In this document: positions 11,901-64,000 of the stretch, one piece after another
Layout: each line of letters starts with the position of its first letter
Numbering within the stretch: position 1 is the first letter of the stretch
From: Aspidapion aeneum
Taxonomy: Eukaryota; Arthropoda; Insecta; Coleoptera; Brentidae
DNA: 64,000 nt
Assembly: GCA_963576565.1 (NCBI GenBank)
Contig: OY755046.1
Span: forward strand, 60,925,471 to 60,989,470
Direction of reading: 5' to 3'
Translations under genes and position numbers: made by a program
Notes under the pieces: model-generated
The model's input: only the letters and a program-made list of their open reading frames with translations
Database searches by the model: none
Told to the model about the DNA's origin: nothing

Positions 11901-14900
11901 TGTAATCGAAGTTTATATGTCAACGTATTTAAATTTGCACAGATAATTATATAATCAACGGTATTTCTTTCCATTTTGAAAACAAACAATAACAAACAAT
12001 GGACACGCGCCGGCAAGGCTTTTAACTACTGACCTTAATGTGCCCCAAATCAAAACAAATTCATACGTCTTCAAAAAGGATAGAACCGGCAACACGTAGG
12101 AATGGCAACGAACGGTTTGGCACGATGAATATGGCCGACGTCAACTAAAACAAACATTCATCCCGCACCCTCGCGAGAACAGCCATTCATATAGCGCTGA
12201 AAAACGGGTGAAATTGAAATCTTGTGAAAATTGGTAGCTCTTGAAATAATTGTCTGGTATCAAAAAATTTTAAATTTAGATTACATTTTGTCATAAACAA
12301 TTCAAGAAAATTATTTTTTTCACAGGCAGCAAGTTACTGGGTAGCAAGCATCGATATGGCAGAAAATCCTGAAGCTAGCACCAACATTTTGGTTCCAAAA
12401 GACCAGCCCTTCGTGCAACAAGAGGCCTCCATACTTAGTGCGGTCGGACAGGCTTTAAATGGGGAAAAATTTGATGGTATGTATATCTACCAGATTTTTG
12501 CATTCTCAAAAATTGTTTTTGTTCTAAAAACAAGATTTTTAGTTAGTGGAAAAGCGTTGTAACATAGATATTTTTTTTAGGTATCTTCTGCGTTGCGGGA
12601 GGTTGGGCAGGTGGCAACGCCGCAAAAGATTTGGCGAAAAACGCTGAACTGATGTGGCAACAGAGCGTTTGCAGTTCTCTCATTACTGCTTCAATAGCCG
12701 CGAAATATTTGAAAGACAACGGTGTAAGGATTTTCTATTTACTAATATACTTTAATTGATACCACATACTTATAATTTTTTTAAGGGCGAAGTAAAAATA
12801 AATATTTTTTTTGCAACATTGTTTATTATAATCCATAATATATCGATCTATTTTATGAGTGAGTAACAGGTTAAAAAAAGGGGCCGATGTACTGTAGGCT
12901 ATTAAAATAAAAGCTTTCGAGGTTCTCAAAAATGTTTTAATGATATTTTTTTGACTAAAAACGGTTTTTTGTTTTAGGTACTACAACTGACCGGTGCAAA
13001 AGCAGCCCTCGAAGGCACACCTGGTATGATTGGGTATGGATTAGCTAAGAGTGCGGTACACCACTTGACGAAATCTTTGGCAGGTGAGTTTTTTTAGTTT
13101 TTTCTATCCCTATACTTACTATCTCACTGACTGAACTCAGAGCAAACTTTTTGAAAATAGAAACAAGGTTTTGGACTTCCATTGTCTTTGTTTATTTTAA
13201 ACACAAAAAAATAACATAAAAAAGACAAATATTATTTTTTTAAATTTCTTAAACTCACGAATTAACGCCTTTAGTTGTGATTCGCTTTTTTAATCACAGC
13301 AAGATTTTATTACTACTAATACTATGTCGGTTTAGAACATTTTTCTACGTTGTCCGATGCCTATTATCCACCTCCATCGATCCTGACAATCATTTCCTGT
13401 CAGGTTTTTTTGACTCATTGATCTGTGCATTAACTGTTGCCATTCCAATTTAGGACGCCCTCTTTTTCTGCGCCCTATTGGTTACCATTCTAGGACCTGC
13501 TTTGGTAATATTTCGTCGTTCATCCGTTGTACAGGGTGTCCCAAATTGGGCACTTTTAGGGGGTTTAAAGTACTTCTAGGGGAGACAGAGAAAAACTGAC
13601 CACGAATTGCGAGGCTTAAATTTCAAGAGAAGGCTTATAGTGACAACCGCATTTTGAAATATCGTCTCGCCTTTGAGCTACGGGGGCTTTTTGAAAAGTC
13701 TACATTTTGGAAGGGGGTCTATAACTTCGTTATTAGTAGAAATTTTGATTTAGAGTAAATTGCATTTTTATAGACTTTGTCACGGGGAATTCACCCGCGA
13801 AATTAAATTTTAACTGTCACTTTTAGTTTTTGAGATATGACATAAAGTTGCATTTTTTCTTACGGAATGGCCTACATTTTAATTAATTTTCGAATTCGCC
13901 ATTGAATTCTTTTCAAAATGATGTATCATATGTCATAGTCAGTGTCTTTGAGCAATTTAGGAGATATTCAGCTTTTTCACTTATTTCTAGTGCGCTATGA
14001 TTTCCTGCTAAGGCAAGTCAAGGCACTCAGTATTTTTATTATTTTACACAGTCAAAAATATATTAAGCCTGGTTTGGAAAAATTATAATTCAACTGACGG
14101 CCCTCAAAGCTTTTAATTATTCCATTTAAGTGTTCGGTGGATTGAAGTTCTCGGTATGCCTGTGGCAGCTTCTAATTGTCTCAATGATCGCGAATTATTT
14201 TGTTCTAACTCACCAATAATGCCTATCTCCTCTAACTCACGGTCCCTCCTAACGTCATATATTTTGGCCCGCCATTTTGAAAAAGAGCCATACTGAACAA
14301 GGTTCCTTTTCAACTTTGGAAATATATCCATATACGGTTGTCTTCGTTCGGAATACCTTTGAAGATATAAGTTTCCAGCGCCCTGTCGATTAGTAACATT
14401 TTAACATGTCATCCTTTTCATCGTTTTGATATATATTTGAAAATAAAATTAAAAACGCTTTTGTGCAAAATAATTTCATATAAAAGCGTAATGTCAAATT
14501 GTTTAAACAATTGAAAACAATGACAAAACGCCAAGACGCAAGGCCAACTTGATTTGCATAGTATCAGACAACAAAACTATAGGAGCATTGAAGTAGGATT
14601 TGACCGCAAGCTATCATGTCAATGGCGCATGACGTCATTCAACGCATACTAGACAAAAATAAAAAACTTTAATTATCTCCGAGACCGCTCAATAAAACTA
14701 TGACATATGATACATCATTTTGAAGAGAATTCAATGACGAGTTCGAAAATTAATTAAAATATACGCCATTCCATAAGAAAAAATGCAACTTTATGTCATA
14801 TCTCAAAAAATAAAAGTGACAGTTAAAATTTAATTTAGCGGGTGAATTCCTCGTGACAAAGTCTATAAAATTGCAATTTACTCTAAGTCAAAATTTCCAC

Positions 14901-17372
14901 TAATAACGAAGTTATAGACCCCCTTCCAAAATGCAGACTTTTCAAAAAGTCCCCGTAGCTCAAAGACGAGACGATATTTCAAAATGCGGATTTTACCATA
15001 AGTCTTCTATTGAAATTTGAGCCTCGCAATGCGTGGTCAGTTTTTCTCTGTCTCCCCTGGAAGTATCTTAAATCCCCTAAAAGTGCCCAATTTGGGACAC
15101 CCTGTACATGGCCGTACTATATCAGTTGTCTTTTAGTGATGCCATCCGTTATGCTCTTCTCGATTCCCATGCTTTTTTTTATGATCTCATTTCTTATTGC
15201 ATCCATTTCGTCACTTTCCATTTTTGTTTTGTATTTTTCTGTTACGCGACAAGTCTCTATTCCATACAGCAGCGTGTTTTTTACCATTGTTTCATATATG
15301 TTAAATTTTACATTCTTTTATACCTCTGCTCCATAAAATACTGTTAAGACATTTTTGCTTTTTACAAGTCGTCAGCAAACTGTAGTGTGTATACGGTAAA
15401 TCGGTCGTTAAGTTGTCTTCCCATGCCGTGTACTTTACGTTTCCAGCTATATATTAGGACCTTAAACTTGGATTCCCCAATACAAAAATTGTAGCCTATT
15501 AAATAAATATTACCACAGAAACAAAAATTAAAACACATATTCACAAATCATTTTTTTATAAAGTTTTTTTAATTTTTAGAAAAAAATAGTGGTCTTCCAG
15601 CAAATTCAACGGTTGTAGCGATTCTTCCGGTTACTCTGGATACTCCTATGAACAGGTATGTTAAAATCTAGAAGTAAAAGAGTGCTCGTGACTTCCTTTA
15701 ATTTTATTATGCATAGAAATATGTTCATCAAAATAAGTCGTATATCGTATATTTCAATTTACATTTTGACGCTTGTCAAAAACTTAGATCAACTTTTTTA
15801 TTTTTTAACTAACCCTGTAAGCGTTTAAAAAAAATGTTTTTTTTTTCTAAATCCACCAATACTACACACATGATATCTCGCTTTTGTCGTTTAGGAGATC
15901 TCTGCAAAGTATCATAGAATGTTTAACTAATACCCTTTAAACGAAAACTACATGAATATAAAGTATGTGGGATTGTTGGTAATTGGTAAAAAACATATTA
16001 TTGGTGTAGAAAATCTACAACTTTTGGATCACCCAAATAGGCAGAATTTTTTTAAAATAATTTATTTTTACTCTGAACAAATATCAAATATATTATCTAT
16101 TTAGTTTTTTTTATTTTAGTTAATAAATTGGTAAAAAAAAATTTTTAAGTCACAAGCTTTTATAAAATGCACTAAAAATTAAAAAATAATTTTCTAACAT
16201 TCTAATATTATCATAATAATAAAAGCGATGGCCGACTGATGGAAATTTTGACGATGCACGATAAGATATCCGTATCAATTAAATATCACTATTTGCAAGA
16301 ATCAATCTAGCAGAAAAATGCAGAGGTTCCAAACCCACCCAACCCGACCCAAGATACCCCAGCATTTCTCTGATATAGGCATAACATTGCGGCACATCAA
16401 ACATATCTTTGATGACCTGCTATGTTAAATATTCTTTAAGTGTTTAGATCACAAATTTAGATTAACTTATGCTTTGATTTGCGGCCATCGCTTTTATTAT
16501 TATGATAATATTAGAATGTTAGAAAATTAGTTTTTAATTTTTAGTGCATTTTATAAAAGCTTGTGACTTAAAAAAAAAATTTTACCAATTTATTTTCTAT
16601 TTGTTAGTCTCAGCTATCTACTCTATTAAATGGAAATATTTGTTCAATAACAGAACAGAAGAGTTTATTCTAGATTATAATGAAATCGCTGATCATGAGT
16701 TGTTTGGAAACTCATTTTTCTATTGGGGGAAGGAGAGGGTGGGGGTAGAGGTAGAAATATATTTTTGTTTGGGCTGTATTGCCATCAGACCTTTATGCAT
16801 ATACCAAATTTTATAAAAGTCATTTGAAGTGAAGTGTGTCAAAAACTCATTTTTCTATGAAAGGGGGTGGGGGTAGGGGTGGGAGGATATTTTTTTCTTA
16901 TTGTTGTATTATCATCGGACCACTATGTGTATACCAAATTTTATCCAAATCGGATAACGGGAAGTGTGTCAAAAACACATTTTTCTATAGAAGGGGTGGG
17001 AGGATATTTTTTTCTTAATGTTGTATTGTCATGGGACCACTATGTGTGTACCAAATTTCATCCAAATCGGATAATGGGAAGTGTGTCAAAAACGCTTCAC
17101 AAGATTTGATAGATAGTTAGATAGTTAGATAATTAGACAGAACATCTGAAGCTAAATAAAAGCTTGGAAAAATCGTCTTAAAATTGTATAGATTTTCTTT
17201 TATTTAATTTTTAAGGAAATGGATGCCTGACGCAGACCACGGAAGTTGGACTCCATTGGAATTTGTGGCTGATTTGTTCATCAAATGGGCCCAAGGTCAA
17301 CAAAAACCAAAGAGTGGGGCACTTTTACAACTTATCACTAAAGAATCAAAAACTGAAGTGACGCCAGCGTAA
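8844..17372 (+). CDS. Qdpr: dihydropteridine reductase (QDPR), six coding exons, complete
   Basis: The enzyme uses NADH to reduce quinonoid dihydrobiopterin to tetrahydrobiopterin, the cofactor of aromatic amino-acid hydroxylases, in the cytosol. Coding exons are 8844-8918, 12326-12476, 12581-12723, 12978-13083, 15580-15655 and 17216-17372. All have GT/AG borders and compatible phases, totalling 708 nt (235 aa plus stop; the human enzyme is ~244 aa). The Rossmann motif GGRGALG lies at residues 11-17, [11 protein letters not shown] near 79-89, and the short-chain dehydrogenase Tyr-X3-Lys pair at Y143/K147 in [21 protein letters not shown] and SWTPLEF also match the family. The start is in ACCATGG context. 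Introns 1, 4 and 5 are swollen by transposons, but no exon is damaged. Confidence 0.96.
8991..9010. repeat. 20-base poly(G) run
   Basis: Twenty consecutive G in QDPR intron 1, 72 bp after the exon 1 donor and on the transcribed sense strand. It follows three copies of a CTAGGGTT-type motif. Confidence 0.95.
9203..11475. mobile_element. CAGCGTGTCCC inverted-repeat element in QDPR intron 1
   Basis: Ends CAGCGTGTCCCATTTTCGAT and complement are flanked by TA. The arms are long: the first ~330 bp are repeated inverted near 10390-10510 plus 11263-11475, and a second inner inverted pair surrounds 9640/10270. The right arm is interrupted by the hairpin-ended repeat at 10512-11262. No transposase is left. 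Confidence 0.75.
10512..11262. mobile_element. interspersed repeat with terminal hairpins and (CAGA)n tract
   Basis: This sequence starts CTCTGCCAATATATGGGCCC and ends GTGTGAGCTAA. Near each end GCTCACAC and GTGTGAGC (or GTGCGAGC) can form a hairpin. It contains three direct ~120-bp units (TTTGTTTGATACCACACA-like) and a (CAGA)n run at 11068-11122. A second copy is at 26873-27435. The right arm of the host element resumes immediately after it, so it is a nested insertion. The class is uncertain; a CTAA end and a 3' hairpin would fit a Helitron, but a consistent A|T site is not clear. Confidence 0.65.
11642..12016 (-). pseudogene. hAT/ZMYM-type TTF zinc-finger fragment
   Basis: The 124-residue reverse frame contains [19 protein letters not shown] and later [19 protein letters not shown]. 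This is the Trp-Leu-Cys-x-Cys ... Phe-Cys-Phe-x-Cys-Leu arrangement, then a conserved Trp and His-Leu-Ser-type block, of the TTF zinc finger at the N-terminus of hAT transposases and ZMYM-like proteins. No catalytic domain follows. It is antisense inside QDPR intron 1 and most likely a relic. Confidence 0.6.
12326..12476 (+). CDS. Qdpr: QDPR coding exon 2
   Basis: Encodes residues 26-75 plus one base. [17 protein letters not shown] aligns with the second beta-strand region of the reductase. Acceptor TTTTTTTCACAG, donor G|GTATGT. Confidence 0.94.
12581..12723 (+). CDS. Qdpr: QDPR coding exon 3
   Basis: Encodes [19 protein letters not shown] and continues to KYLKDNG. Acceptor TTTTTTTTAG, donor GGT|GTAAGG, phase 1 in and 0 out. 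Confidence 0.94.
12978..13083 (+). CDS. Qdpr: QDPR coding exon 4 (catalytic Tyr/Lys)
   Basis: Encodes [20 protein letters not shown] and then KSAVHHL, holding the Tyr-x3-Lys active-site pair. Donor CAG|GTGAGT. Confidence 0.95.
13532..15104. mobile_element. CAGGGTGTCCCAAATTGGG inverted-repeat element with transposase remnant
   Basis: The long inverted arms (roughly 13532-13950 and 14690-15104) are flanked by TA and were inserted in a LINE fragment. The middle retains a transposase N-terminal remnant at 14113-14365. A truncated relative of the right arm is at 27990-28350. Confidence 0.8.
14113..14365 (-). pseudogene. HTH (DUF4817-like) transposase N-terminal remnant
   Basis: The frame runs YSERRQPY to [19 protein letters not shown], matching in layout the helix-turn-helix domain of the transposase at 36558-37145 (YAERHPN ... 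TRKIARQLDINHVTVW). No catalytic domain follows; the frame stops at 14113. Confidence 0.6.
15580..15655 (+). CDS. Qdpr: QDPR coding exon 5
   Basis: Encodes [20 protein letters not shown] then TPMN, with phase 1 in and 2 out. Acceptor TTTTTAG, donor CAG|GTATGT. Confidence 0.94.
16122..16594. mobile_element. foldback element in QDPR intron 5
   Basis: Arms of ~110 bp (16122-16235 and 16482-16594) are near-perfect inverted repeats, from AATAAATTGGTAAAA outside to AAAAGCGATGGCC inside. The ~250-bp centre has no frame. The transcript could form a very stable hairpin between exons 5 and 6. Confidence 0.85.
16700..17100. repeat. three ~120-bp tandem units plus (TAGA)n tail
   Basis: The block GAAGTGTGTCAAAAAC ... 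CATTTTTCTAT ... GGGGGTGGG ... ACCAAATTTTATCCAAATCG occurs three times, followed by a GATAGTTAGATAG run at 17108-17140. Apparent frames in it are repeat artefacts. Confidence 0.8.
17216..17372 (+). CDS. Qdpr: QDPR coding exon 6 and stop
   Basis: Encodes [16 protein letters not shown] through TEVTPA and stop TAA at 17370-17372. The human enzyme ends shortly after the equivalent TELTPA. The last acceptor, TTTAAG, has a moderate pyrimidine tract. Confidence 0.95.
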
Positions 17373-17446
17373 GAACATTGGTATACCTACCTCCTAAACC
17401 GTATAACAAAAACTTTACAACAGTTTTGACATTAACAAATATTAAT

Positions 17447-17600
17447 GATTACACAACTTGTACACAGATAGGCAACCCAACAAACTTAATAACAGCAGCG
17501 GACAGATGGCTCTGCCGTATATTCATGTAGTTCCAATTATGACACGGCAGAGCAGTTATTAAGTTTGTTTGGTTGTCATCTATGTACAAGTTGTGTAATC
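17447..17600. mobile_element. 154-bp palindromic MITE after QDPR
   Basis: GATTACACAACTTGTACA at the left pairs with TGTACAAGTTGTGTAATC at the right, and the inner arms (AACAAACTTAATAAC / GTTATTAAGTTTGTT) also pair. It may lie in the QDPR 3' UTR. Confidence 0.75.
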
Positions 17601-17812
17601 GTTGCAAATACCAAAATTGTTTAAATTTATTTGTTATAGGGTTTACTTATACTATTTTACTTGTATATTGGCTAAAATATTTTCAAAAAGACCTTAAATT
17701 TTTTAGCTAAAATACTTTTAAACAAATCATTCCAAATATACTCATGACAATTCGGCCAAAGTTTTGGAAAATCTCTCAGAAATTATTATTAAGAATGACC
17801 AACATTGGTGTA

Positions 17813-18962
17813 CAGGGTTTTAATAAAGTTTATCGCCAAACTTTAGATCATTATTCTTTGAGTGATTTTAAGAAAAAAACTTCGTAAAAACATGAAAATG
17901 CTTAGTATTCAAAATACAGGTTGTTAAACTTTTAATTTTTTTTTGTTTTTTCTTTATAACTCGTGCAGTTTTTGAGATGTTTTGCTTAAATCTGGAACGT
18001 GTATATCATTAAGCATGCCAAATATTAGGAAAAAACTACAGGGTCGTCTTTTTTCCGGGGTCATGCACCCTTTTTTCCCCAGAACTTTTTTGCAGTAAGT
18101 CACTGGCAGATTCAAAAATATAAAATGAACTCCCTGTTTCATTTGGAAACTTTTTGATCTCTTGCAATTTTTTGTATGTCTAACCGTTTTTGAGAAAAAA
18201 GATAAAAAAAGATAATTTGTATCTTGCTATTCAGAAATTACATAAAACCCGCATAAAATTAAAATAATGTAATGTAGTGACTAGGGACTTATTGCAAACA
18301 AAGCCAGGCACTATTCTGACAGTTTCGCATTATAAGAATAGCTGTCTTCTTTTAAAATTAGGCCTTTGTGTATAACAGCCGAAATTAATAGGGCTGCCAC
18401 TATTAATGGAAAATAAACTTCTGGATTTACAATTTCGACTTTGGTATGTCAATTTTGAAAGATCAACTGTCAGTTTTCAATGGAAAACTGTCATAATAGT
18501 GCCCGGCAGTATTACTGCCTGGCCTTATTGCAATAAGTCCCTACTATTTTAAATTTTCATGTCATTTATCAGGGTACACATTTTCCTTTTTTGTCTTTTT
18601 TCTCGAAAACCGTTAGAGATACAAAAAATTGCAAGAGGTCAAAAAGTTTCTGAATAAAACAAAGAATCTATTTTATATTTTTTAATCTGCGATTGGCTTA
18701 CTGCAAAAAAGTTATGGGGGAAAAAAGGGGGCATAACCCCTGAAAAATTATCACCCTGTAGTTTTTTTCCTGATAGTTGGCATGCTTAATGATGTATGCT
18801 TTATAGCTAAATACACGTTCGAAATTTGAACCAAACTTGAAACTCGGCCACCTAATATCTTAAAAACTAAATATTTGCGAAACCATGTTTATTTGAAGTT
18901 TTTTTCTTAAAATCACTCAAAAAATCATCTAAAGATTGGTGACATACTTTATTAACACCCTC
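17813..18962. mobile_element. CAGGGTTTTAATAAAG inverted-repeat element
   Basis: The left arm CAGGGTTTTAATAAAGT...CCAAACTTTAGATC is repeated inverted at the right (GATTGGTGACATACTTTATTAACACCC). The layout and end sequence resemble the element at 35720-37638. It carries a nested MITE at 18284-18541. Confidence 0.7.
18284..18541. mobile_element. GGGACTTATTGCAAT MITE, copy 1 (nested)
   Basis: Ends GGGACTTATTGCAA and TTGCAATAAGTCCC are flanked by TA. The interior contains AAAACTGTCA and GCCTGGC blocks shared with copies at 24247-24390, 24396-24648 and 27491-27766. Confidence 0.85.
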
Positions 18963-18999
18963 TATAATTTGTTTTTTGTTTGTTTTCTATTTTTATAAA

Positions 19000-19541
19000 A
19001 AAAACCTATTTTGTGAATCTATTTAAGTTATCTTAAAATAAAATGTATGTTACTGTTGTGAATAAAGCATAAAAAAAAACCAAAACAAAAAAAACTTTTC
19101 GTTAAGTTTAAACATTAAACTCAAACGATATCTCGATTACATTTAAATTAAATTGAGAATCAATAAAGTACTTTTTTAAAGTTTTGATAGTAGGTGCAAG
19201 AAAAAAATATCTGTCTGGAAAATGTACAAAAAGTTTTTAATACAAGATAAACAAAAAATATTTATACAACAGAAATTAGGACTAGTATGGTAAAAGTACA
19301 TTTTAGATGAAAGAATCAGATTTAGTATTTAATATCACATTTCCGATTTTCGAAATCGTATTCTAAATACCTATAAAAATGTTTACATACAAAAAAAAAC
19401 TAGCGCCTTATTACAAACTTCTCAAGTCTTACAAATAGCACCACTTTAGGCAAATTTTTAAAACCACAATATACAATTAAAACAAAATTACAAAAGTGAA
19501 AACAACTTGGTAACTTTTCTTAACTTTTGAAAATACAATTA
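19000..19541. other. AT-rich intergenic DNA downstream of QDPR
   Basis: Two AATAAA-type signals occur near 19035 and 19060 on the plus strand and could end a long QDPR 3' UTR that includes the repeats before it. Nothing else is recognised. Confidence 0.35.
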
Positions 19542-20255
19542 CCGGGTGAGCCGAAAAAAACCGGACAATTTTTTTTTATTATAACTTTTAAACTAGATAA
19601 TCGATTTTCATGGGACAAACTGTACCTGGCGGAAGAAAATTAAATTGTACCCTTCAAAGATGCTCGTTTATTCTTGTGTTGCGAACATGTTTTAATTAGT
19701 TTTGTAAACTAGCAAAAAAACTGCGTTCTTGCCACGTGCAACAAGGTACGAATCAGCAAAATCGGTTCAGTGGTTCTAAATAAAAATATTTTTGTTTTAA
19801 CCATTGTTTTGCATATTATACGATTACCTTGTCAGAATCAAGTATAATTCTGTCCGCCATCTTAAATCTTTAGATGGCGATAAACTTTGATCATGATCTT
19901 TAAAAAGTAATCAATTCTCACCAGGATGTTTTTTATTTCATTAAAATCGGTTCAGTTGTAATGAATTTATAAGGAAATAAATGCAGACATGATTGGCAAG
20001 GTAATCGTATAATATACAAAACAATGGTTGAAAGAAAAATATTTCTCTTAAAACCACTAAACCGATTTTGCTGATTCCTACCTTGCTGTGTGTGACAAGA
20101 ACGCAGCTTTTTTACACACAGCGGACAAAAAGATATATTTAGTCAAAACTCTGGTTAATTCTCTGCCAAGTGCAGTTTGTCCCATTAAAATCGATGGTAT
20201 AGTTCAAAAGATATAATGAAAAAAAAAATTATCCGGTTTTTTTTGACCCACCCAG
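19542..20255. mobile_element. inverted-repeat element with CYGGGTGRGYC ends
   Basis: Ends read CCGGGTGAGCC... and, inverted, CTGGGTGGGTC..., both followed by AAAAAAACCGG. They are flanked by TA (19540-41 and 20256-57). A second inner inverted pair surrounds 19800/20020. It is noncoding and lies between the convergent QDPR and ankyrin genes. Confidence 0.75.
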
Positions 20256-20513
20256 TATAACAATCACAATTTCTTTCCTGCCTTGTTCTAGCAAAAACTT
20301 GAAATAAATTTATATTCAATCACTTTAAAAGAAAAACATAATTATTTGAGATGATAGGACTTTGTTAATAATTTATATTGCTAAAAATACCTACTCCTAA
20401 GTATTATCACTTTAGTTGTTATCACTTGAAGATATGCTGTTTGAACCATCTGCAAAATAAAGAAAAACACATATTTTTTGTGGTAATTCAGTATTTTATG
20501 TAAGATATTTAAA

Positions 20514-61881
<41,368 letters not shown>

Positions 61882-62070
61882 CTATCAAAATTATACCAAT
61901 TGAAAAGTTTTGCAATTTTCTGGAAAATGTTTCCATATTATTGTTTATTTTTGTACATTAGACATAACTAGACATCTTAATGAAAACAAAACCTGCTTTC
62001 TAAAGTTTTAGGTTTAAGACCAAAAAAATATATTTTATGTATTACTTACAAAGACTAATCTTTAGACGAA

Positions 62071-62745
62071 CTTTGGGGGTAATTTTTAATATTTTGTGGA
62101 GCAAGCAATTAGAGTATAATAATTGTTTTACCTAAATCCAATAGCAAAAAAGTTAACTTTTTTGGACAAAATTTTTAGTTTTTTGAAAATTTGCATATTT
62201 TTCTCGAAAACTATTACATCTACAACTGTATCTTTTCAGGATAGTATTAGCTTCTTTCTGGCACGGTATCAACAAAAAAAAATCGAAAATTTTGGTGAAA
62301 ATTATACTATACCCAAGGGGTATCCAAAAAGTGCAGTTTTTTAGTTTTTTAAAATAGTTTAATTTGTACAAATATATATTATTATACATTAAATGAAACC
62401 TCTCAAGGCCCTCTATACAACGATATAAGAGTTAAAGGACAAGTATTTATAATAGCCCCGAGACAGGCCGCCAAAGCATTGAATTTTGGTATTTTAAACT
62501 TATATTAATTTGTTTACAGGAACTTTGGGGGTCATTTTTAATATTTTGTGGGGCACGCTTTTAGAGTATAATAATTGTTTGGACCTAAATCCAATAGCAG
62601 AAAAGTTAACTTATTTAGATTTTTTTTTAGATTACAAATTTTGATTCTATTTTTCACTAAAACTATTACATCTACAACAGTAATATTTTCAGGGTAGTAT
62701 AAGGGACTCCGTAGCTCCTTTGTAGCACAGTATCAACTAAAAATG
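62071..62745. repeat. direct duplication of a ~230-bp AT-rich block
   Basis: AACTTTGGGGGTAATTTTTA ... AGAGTATAATAATTGTTT ... CCAATAGCAAAAAAGTTAAC at 62071-62300 recurs at 62521-62745 with ~85% identity. No coding sequence. Confidence 0.75.
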
Positions 62746-62767
62746 TTTTTTAAAAAAACCTTTCGCA

Positions 62768-62950
62768 CCAGGGTTGGATGGGACAGGCGGGCAACAGGGC
62801 AAATGCCCGGTGGGCCGGTACAATTTAGGGCCCGTTGGGCCGCAGGCCCTATGTACCTATTCCAAATTATTAATATTTATTTTTGTATATTTGACAAACG
62901 AACTAATTAAAACATTAAAGATTTAAATTTGAAAAATCTGTATGTAGTAC
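62768..62950. repeat. GGATGGGACAGGCGGGCAA repeat, copy 2
   Basis: Near-identical to 24058-24240, with AGGGTTGGATGG at its left end. Confidence 0.75.
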
Positions 62951-64000
62951 CTCCAGGCCTGTGTTACTCGTTTGATTGTTACAGTTACTTTCATATTAAA
63001 ATAAGTATAATGTATCAAGGAGATAATGTGATAATGGCACTAACTTATTAATATCTTTTTACAATACCAAAATCCAGAAGAAAAAATCGGGAGATTAAAA
63101 AAATTTAATAAAAATATTGTCCAATTTTTTTTCTTATATGTGTTGCTGTTGTGAAATCTCTTTTAACACACTTTGTTGACTATTTTGGTGGGGATTGATC
63201 CCCCTGATCTTCCCCTTCGGTACGGGCTTGCCAATATCTCATATCTTAGTTGCGAAAGATCATTTTTGGTGCTAAAATACATAAAATATCTAAGAAATCG
63301 ATTAACCGATGGAAAAATCTGTATTGGGTCCAATTCAAATTAAGGAGATCATAGATAAAGTTGCAGCATCAAGTTCATTATTAAAAAAGTCATTACCATG
63401 AGAAAAATTAGCATAACTGCTCCGCCCCCGGTAGTTAAAAGGGCGCAAGTGACGAAAGTGTGGTTCGGAAAAAAACGACTTTAAAGTTTTCATTGTTCAT
63501 AAGGCAGTACTACAGTTACTGCTATTTGTTTTTTTTTAATTTTATTACATAGGACATGATGGAAAATCCGTTGAAACCAAAAATCTAAATTCGAAAAAAA
63601 ATTACTTGCAGCCTTTTAACTAACGGGGGCAGTGCTGTTGTATGTTGAAATTTTGAATGTTTTTATTTTTTTTTGAGTTTTCATTTTGTGGAAAAATTAT
63701 GTTAATAGGTACTTAGTGTTTAATATAGGCATACAGAATATAAAACTTTACAAAAAGATCTAGAGCAGTATCACAGATATTAATAAAAAAGGAGATTTTA
63801 GAAAGTCTTCAAACACCTTGTGTCTCACAAGTTAGGATGTTTAGGACATGCATACATATGTTTTTATAAAGTTTTTTTTTTCAAAATGCAAATTACATCC
63901 TTTAAAATTAGCATTTTATTTAATAACAAAACCTCCATAATATCAAAAACAAAAATAAAACAATATGGCTTCGTTTTCTTTGCCGTAAAATTTTTGGGCC
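62951..64000. other. upstream intron sequence to window edge
   Basis: No ankyrin exon was found here. 63800-63905 resembles part of an arm of the 42047-42797 element (GTTTAGGACATGCATACATATG). The rest is unassigned. Confidence 0.4.

Larger units (their letters stand above)
13320..15545 (-). pseudogene. decayed LINE split by a TA element in QDPR intron 4
   Basis: On the reverse strand, 15362-15410 reads [10 protein letters not shown] (the RT box C region), about 15190-15310 reads [15 protein letters not shown], and 13340-13510 reads LPKQVLEW then GRRKRGRPK, the usual order in RTE-like LINE polyproteins. The part between them is replaced by the insertion at 13532-15104. Many stops are present. 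Confidence 0.6.

Noticed and set aside
12735..12929. Minus-strand 64-codon frame in QDPR intron 3
   Set aside because: Low-complexity AT-rich intron sequence with no motif.
16544..17109. Frames of 60-90 codons with Gly/Val-rich repeats
   Set aside because: They fall in the palindrome and the three-unit tandem repeat; the periodicity is nucleotide-driven.
20406..20452. Extra C-terminal ankyrin exon (good acceptor TTTATTTTGCAG, short frame ending SSDNN and stop)
   Set aside because: The acceptor is good, but no acceptable GT donor exists between the end of exon 17 coding and it. Kept only as an alternative if cDNA shows it.

Overview
The window is AT-rich nuclear DNA of an animal with spliceosomal introns. 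The gene content and the dense load of insect-type transposons (BEL/Pao, RTE-like and CR1/Jockey-like LINEs, hAT, Tc1/mariner-like and PIF/Harbinger-like elements, many foldback MITEs) suggest an insect. A beetle is possible, but the sequence alone does not prove the order.

Three host genes are recognisable. (1) At 951-1141 (+) lies the last coding exon of VPS53, a GARP/EARP tethering subunit; its other exons lie left of the window. (2) At 8844-17372 (+) lies a complete six-coding-exon dihydropteridine reductase gene (QDPR), which recycles tetrahydrobiopterin; the spliced product is 235 aa and every splice phase closes. (3) From 61881 down to 20514 (-) lies a large ankyrin-repeat gene of the ANKRD28/44/52 family (PP6 regulatory ankyrin subunits). 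I reconstructed 17 exons with consistent phases, about 1,411 residues. The N-terminal exons lie right of the window. The protein ends in an unusual ~530-residue acidic, coiled-coil-like tail after the ankyrin array.

Layout: 1-1141, VPS53 end with a PIF-like MITE in its last intron; 1142-8700, intergenic DNA with decayed LINE pieces and a 4-kb satellite of ~190-bp monomers that has become a 380-bp dimer array; 8.7-17.4 kb, QDPR with introns holding a TA-target-site element, a hAT fragment, a LINE split by another element, and a large palindrome; 17.4-20.5 kb, three inverted-repeat elements; 20.5-61.9 kb, the ankyrin gene; 61.9-64 kb, repeats only.

The ankyrin introns hold most of the unusual material. 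These include an intact BEL/Pao element with apparently identical 472-bp LTRs and a tRNA-Tyr-type primer site, inserted in an RTE-like LINE; a CR1/Jockey-like LINE in a second RTE-like copy; a hAT element containing an HTH-transposase element; a three-level nested stack with a matching empty site; and a family of very short palindromic insertions (50-64 bp, CTARGG ends, 6-bp target duplications). Two of these short insertions sit directly at the 5' splice sites of consecutive exons. I consider that family the best candidate for something undescribed here.
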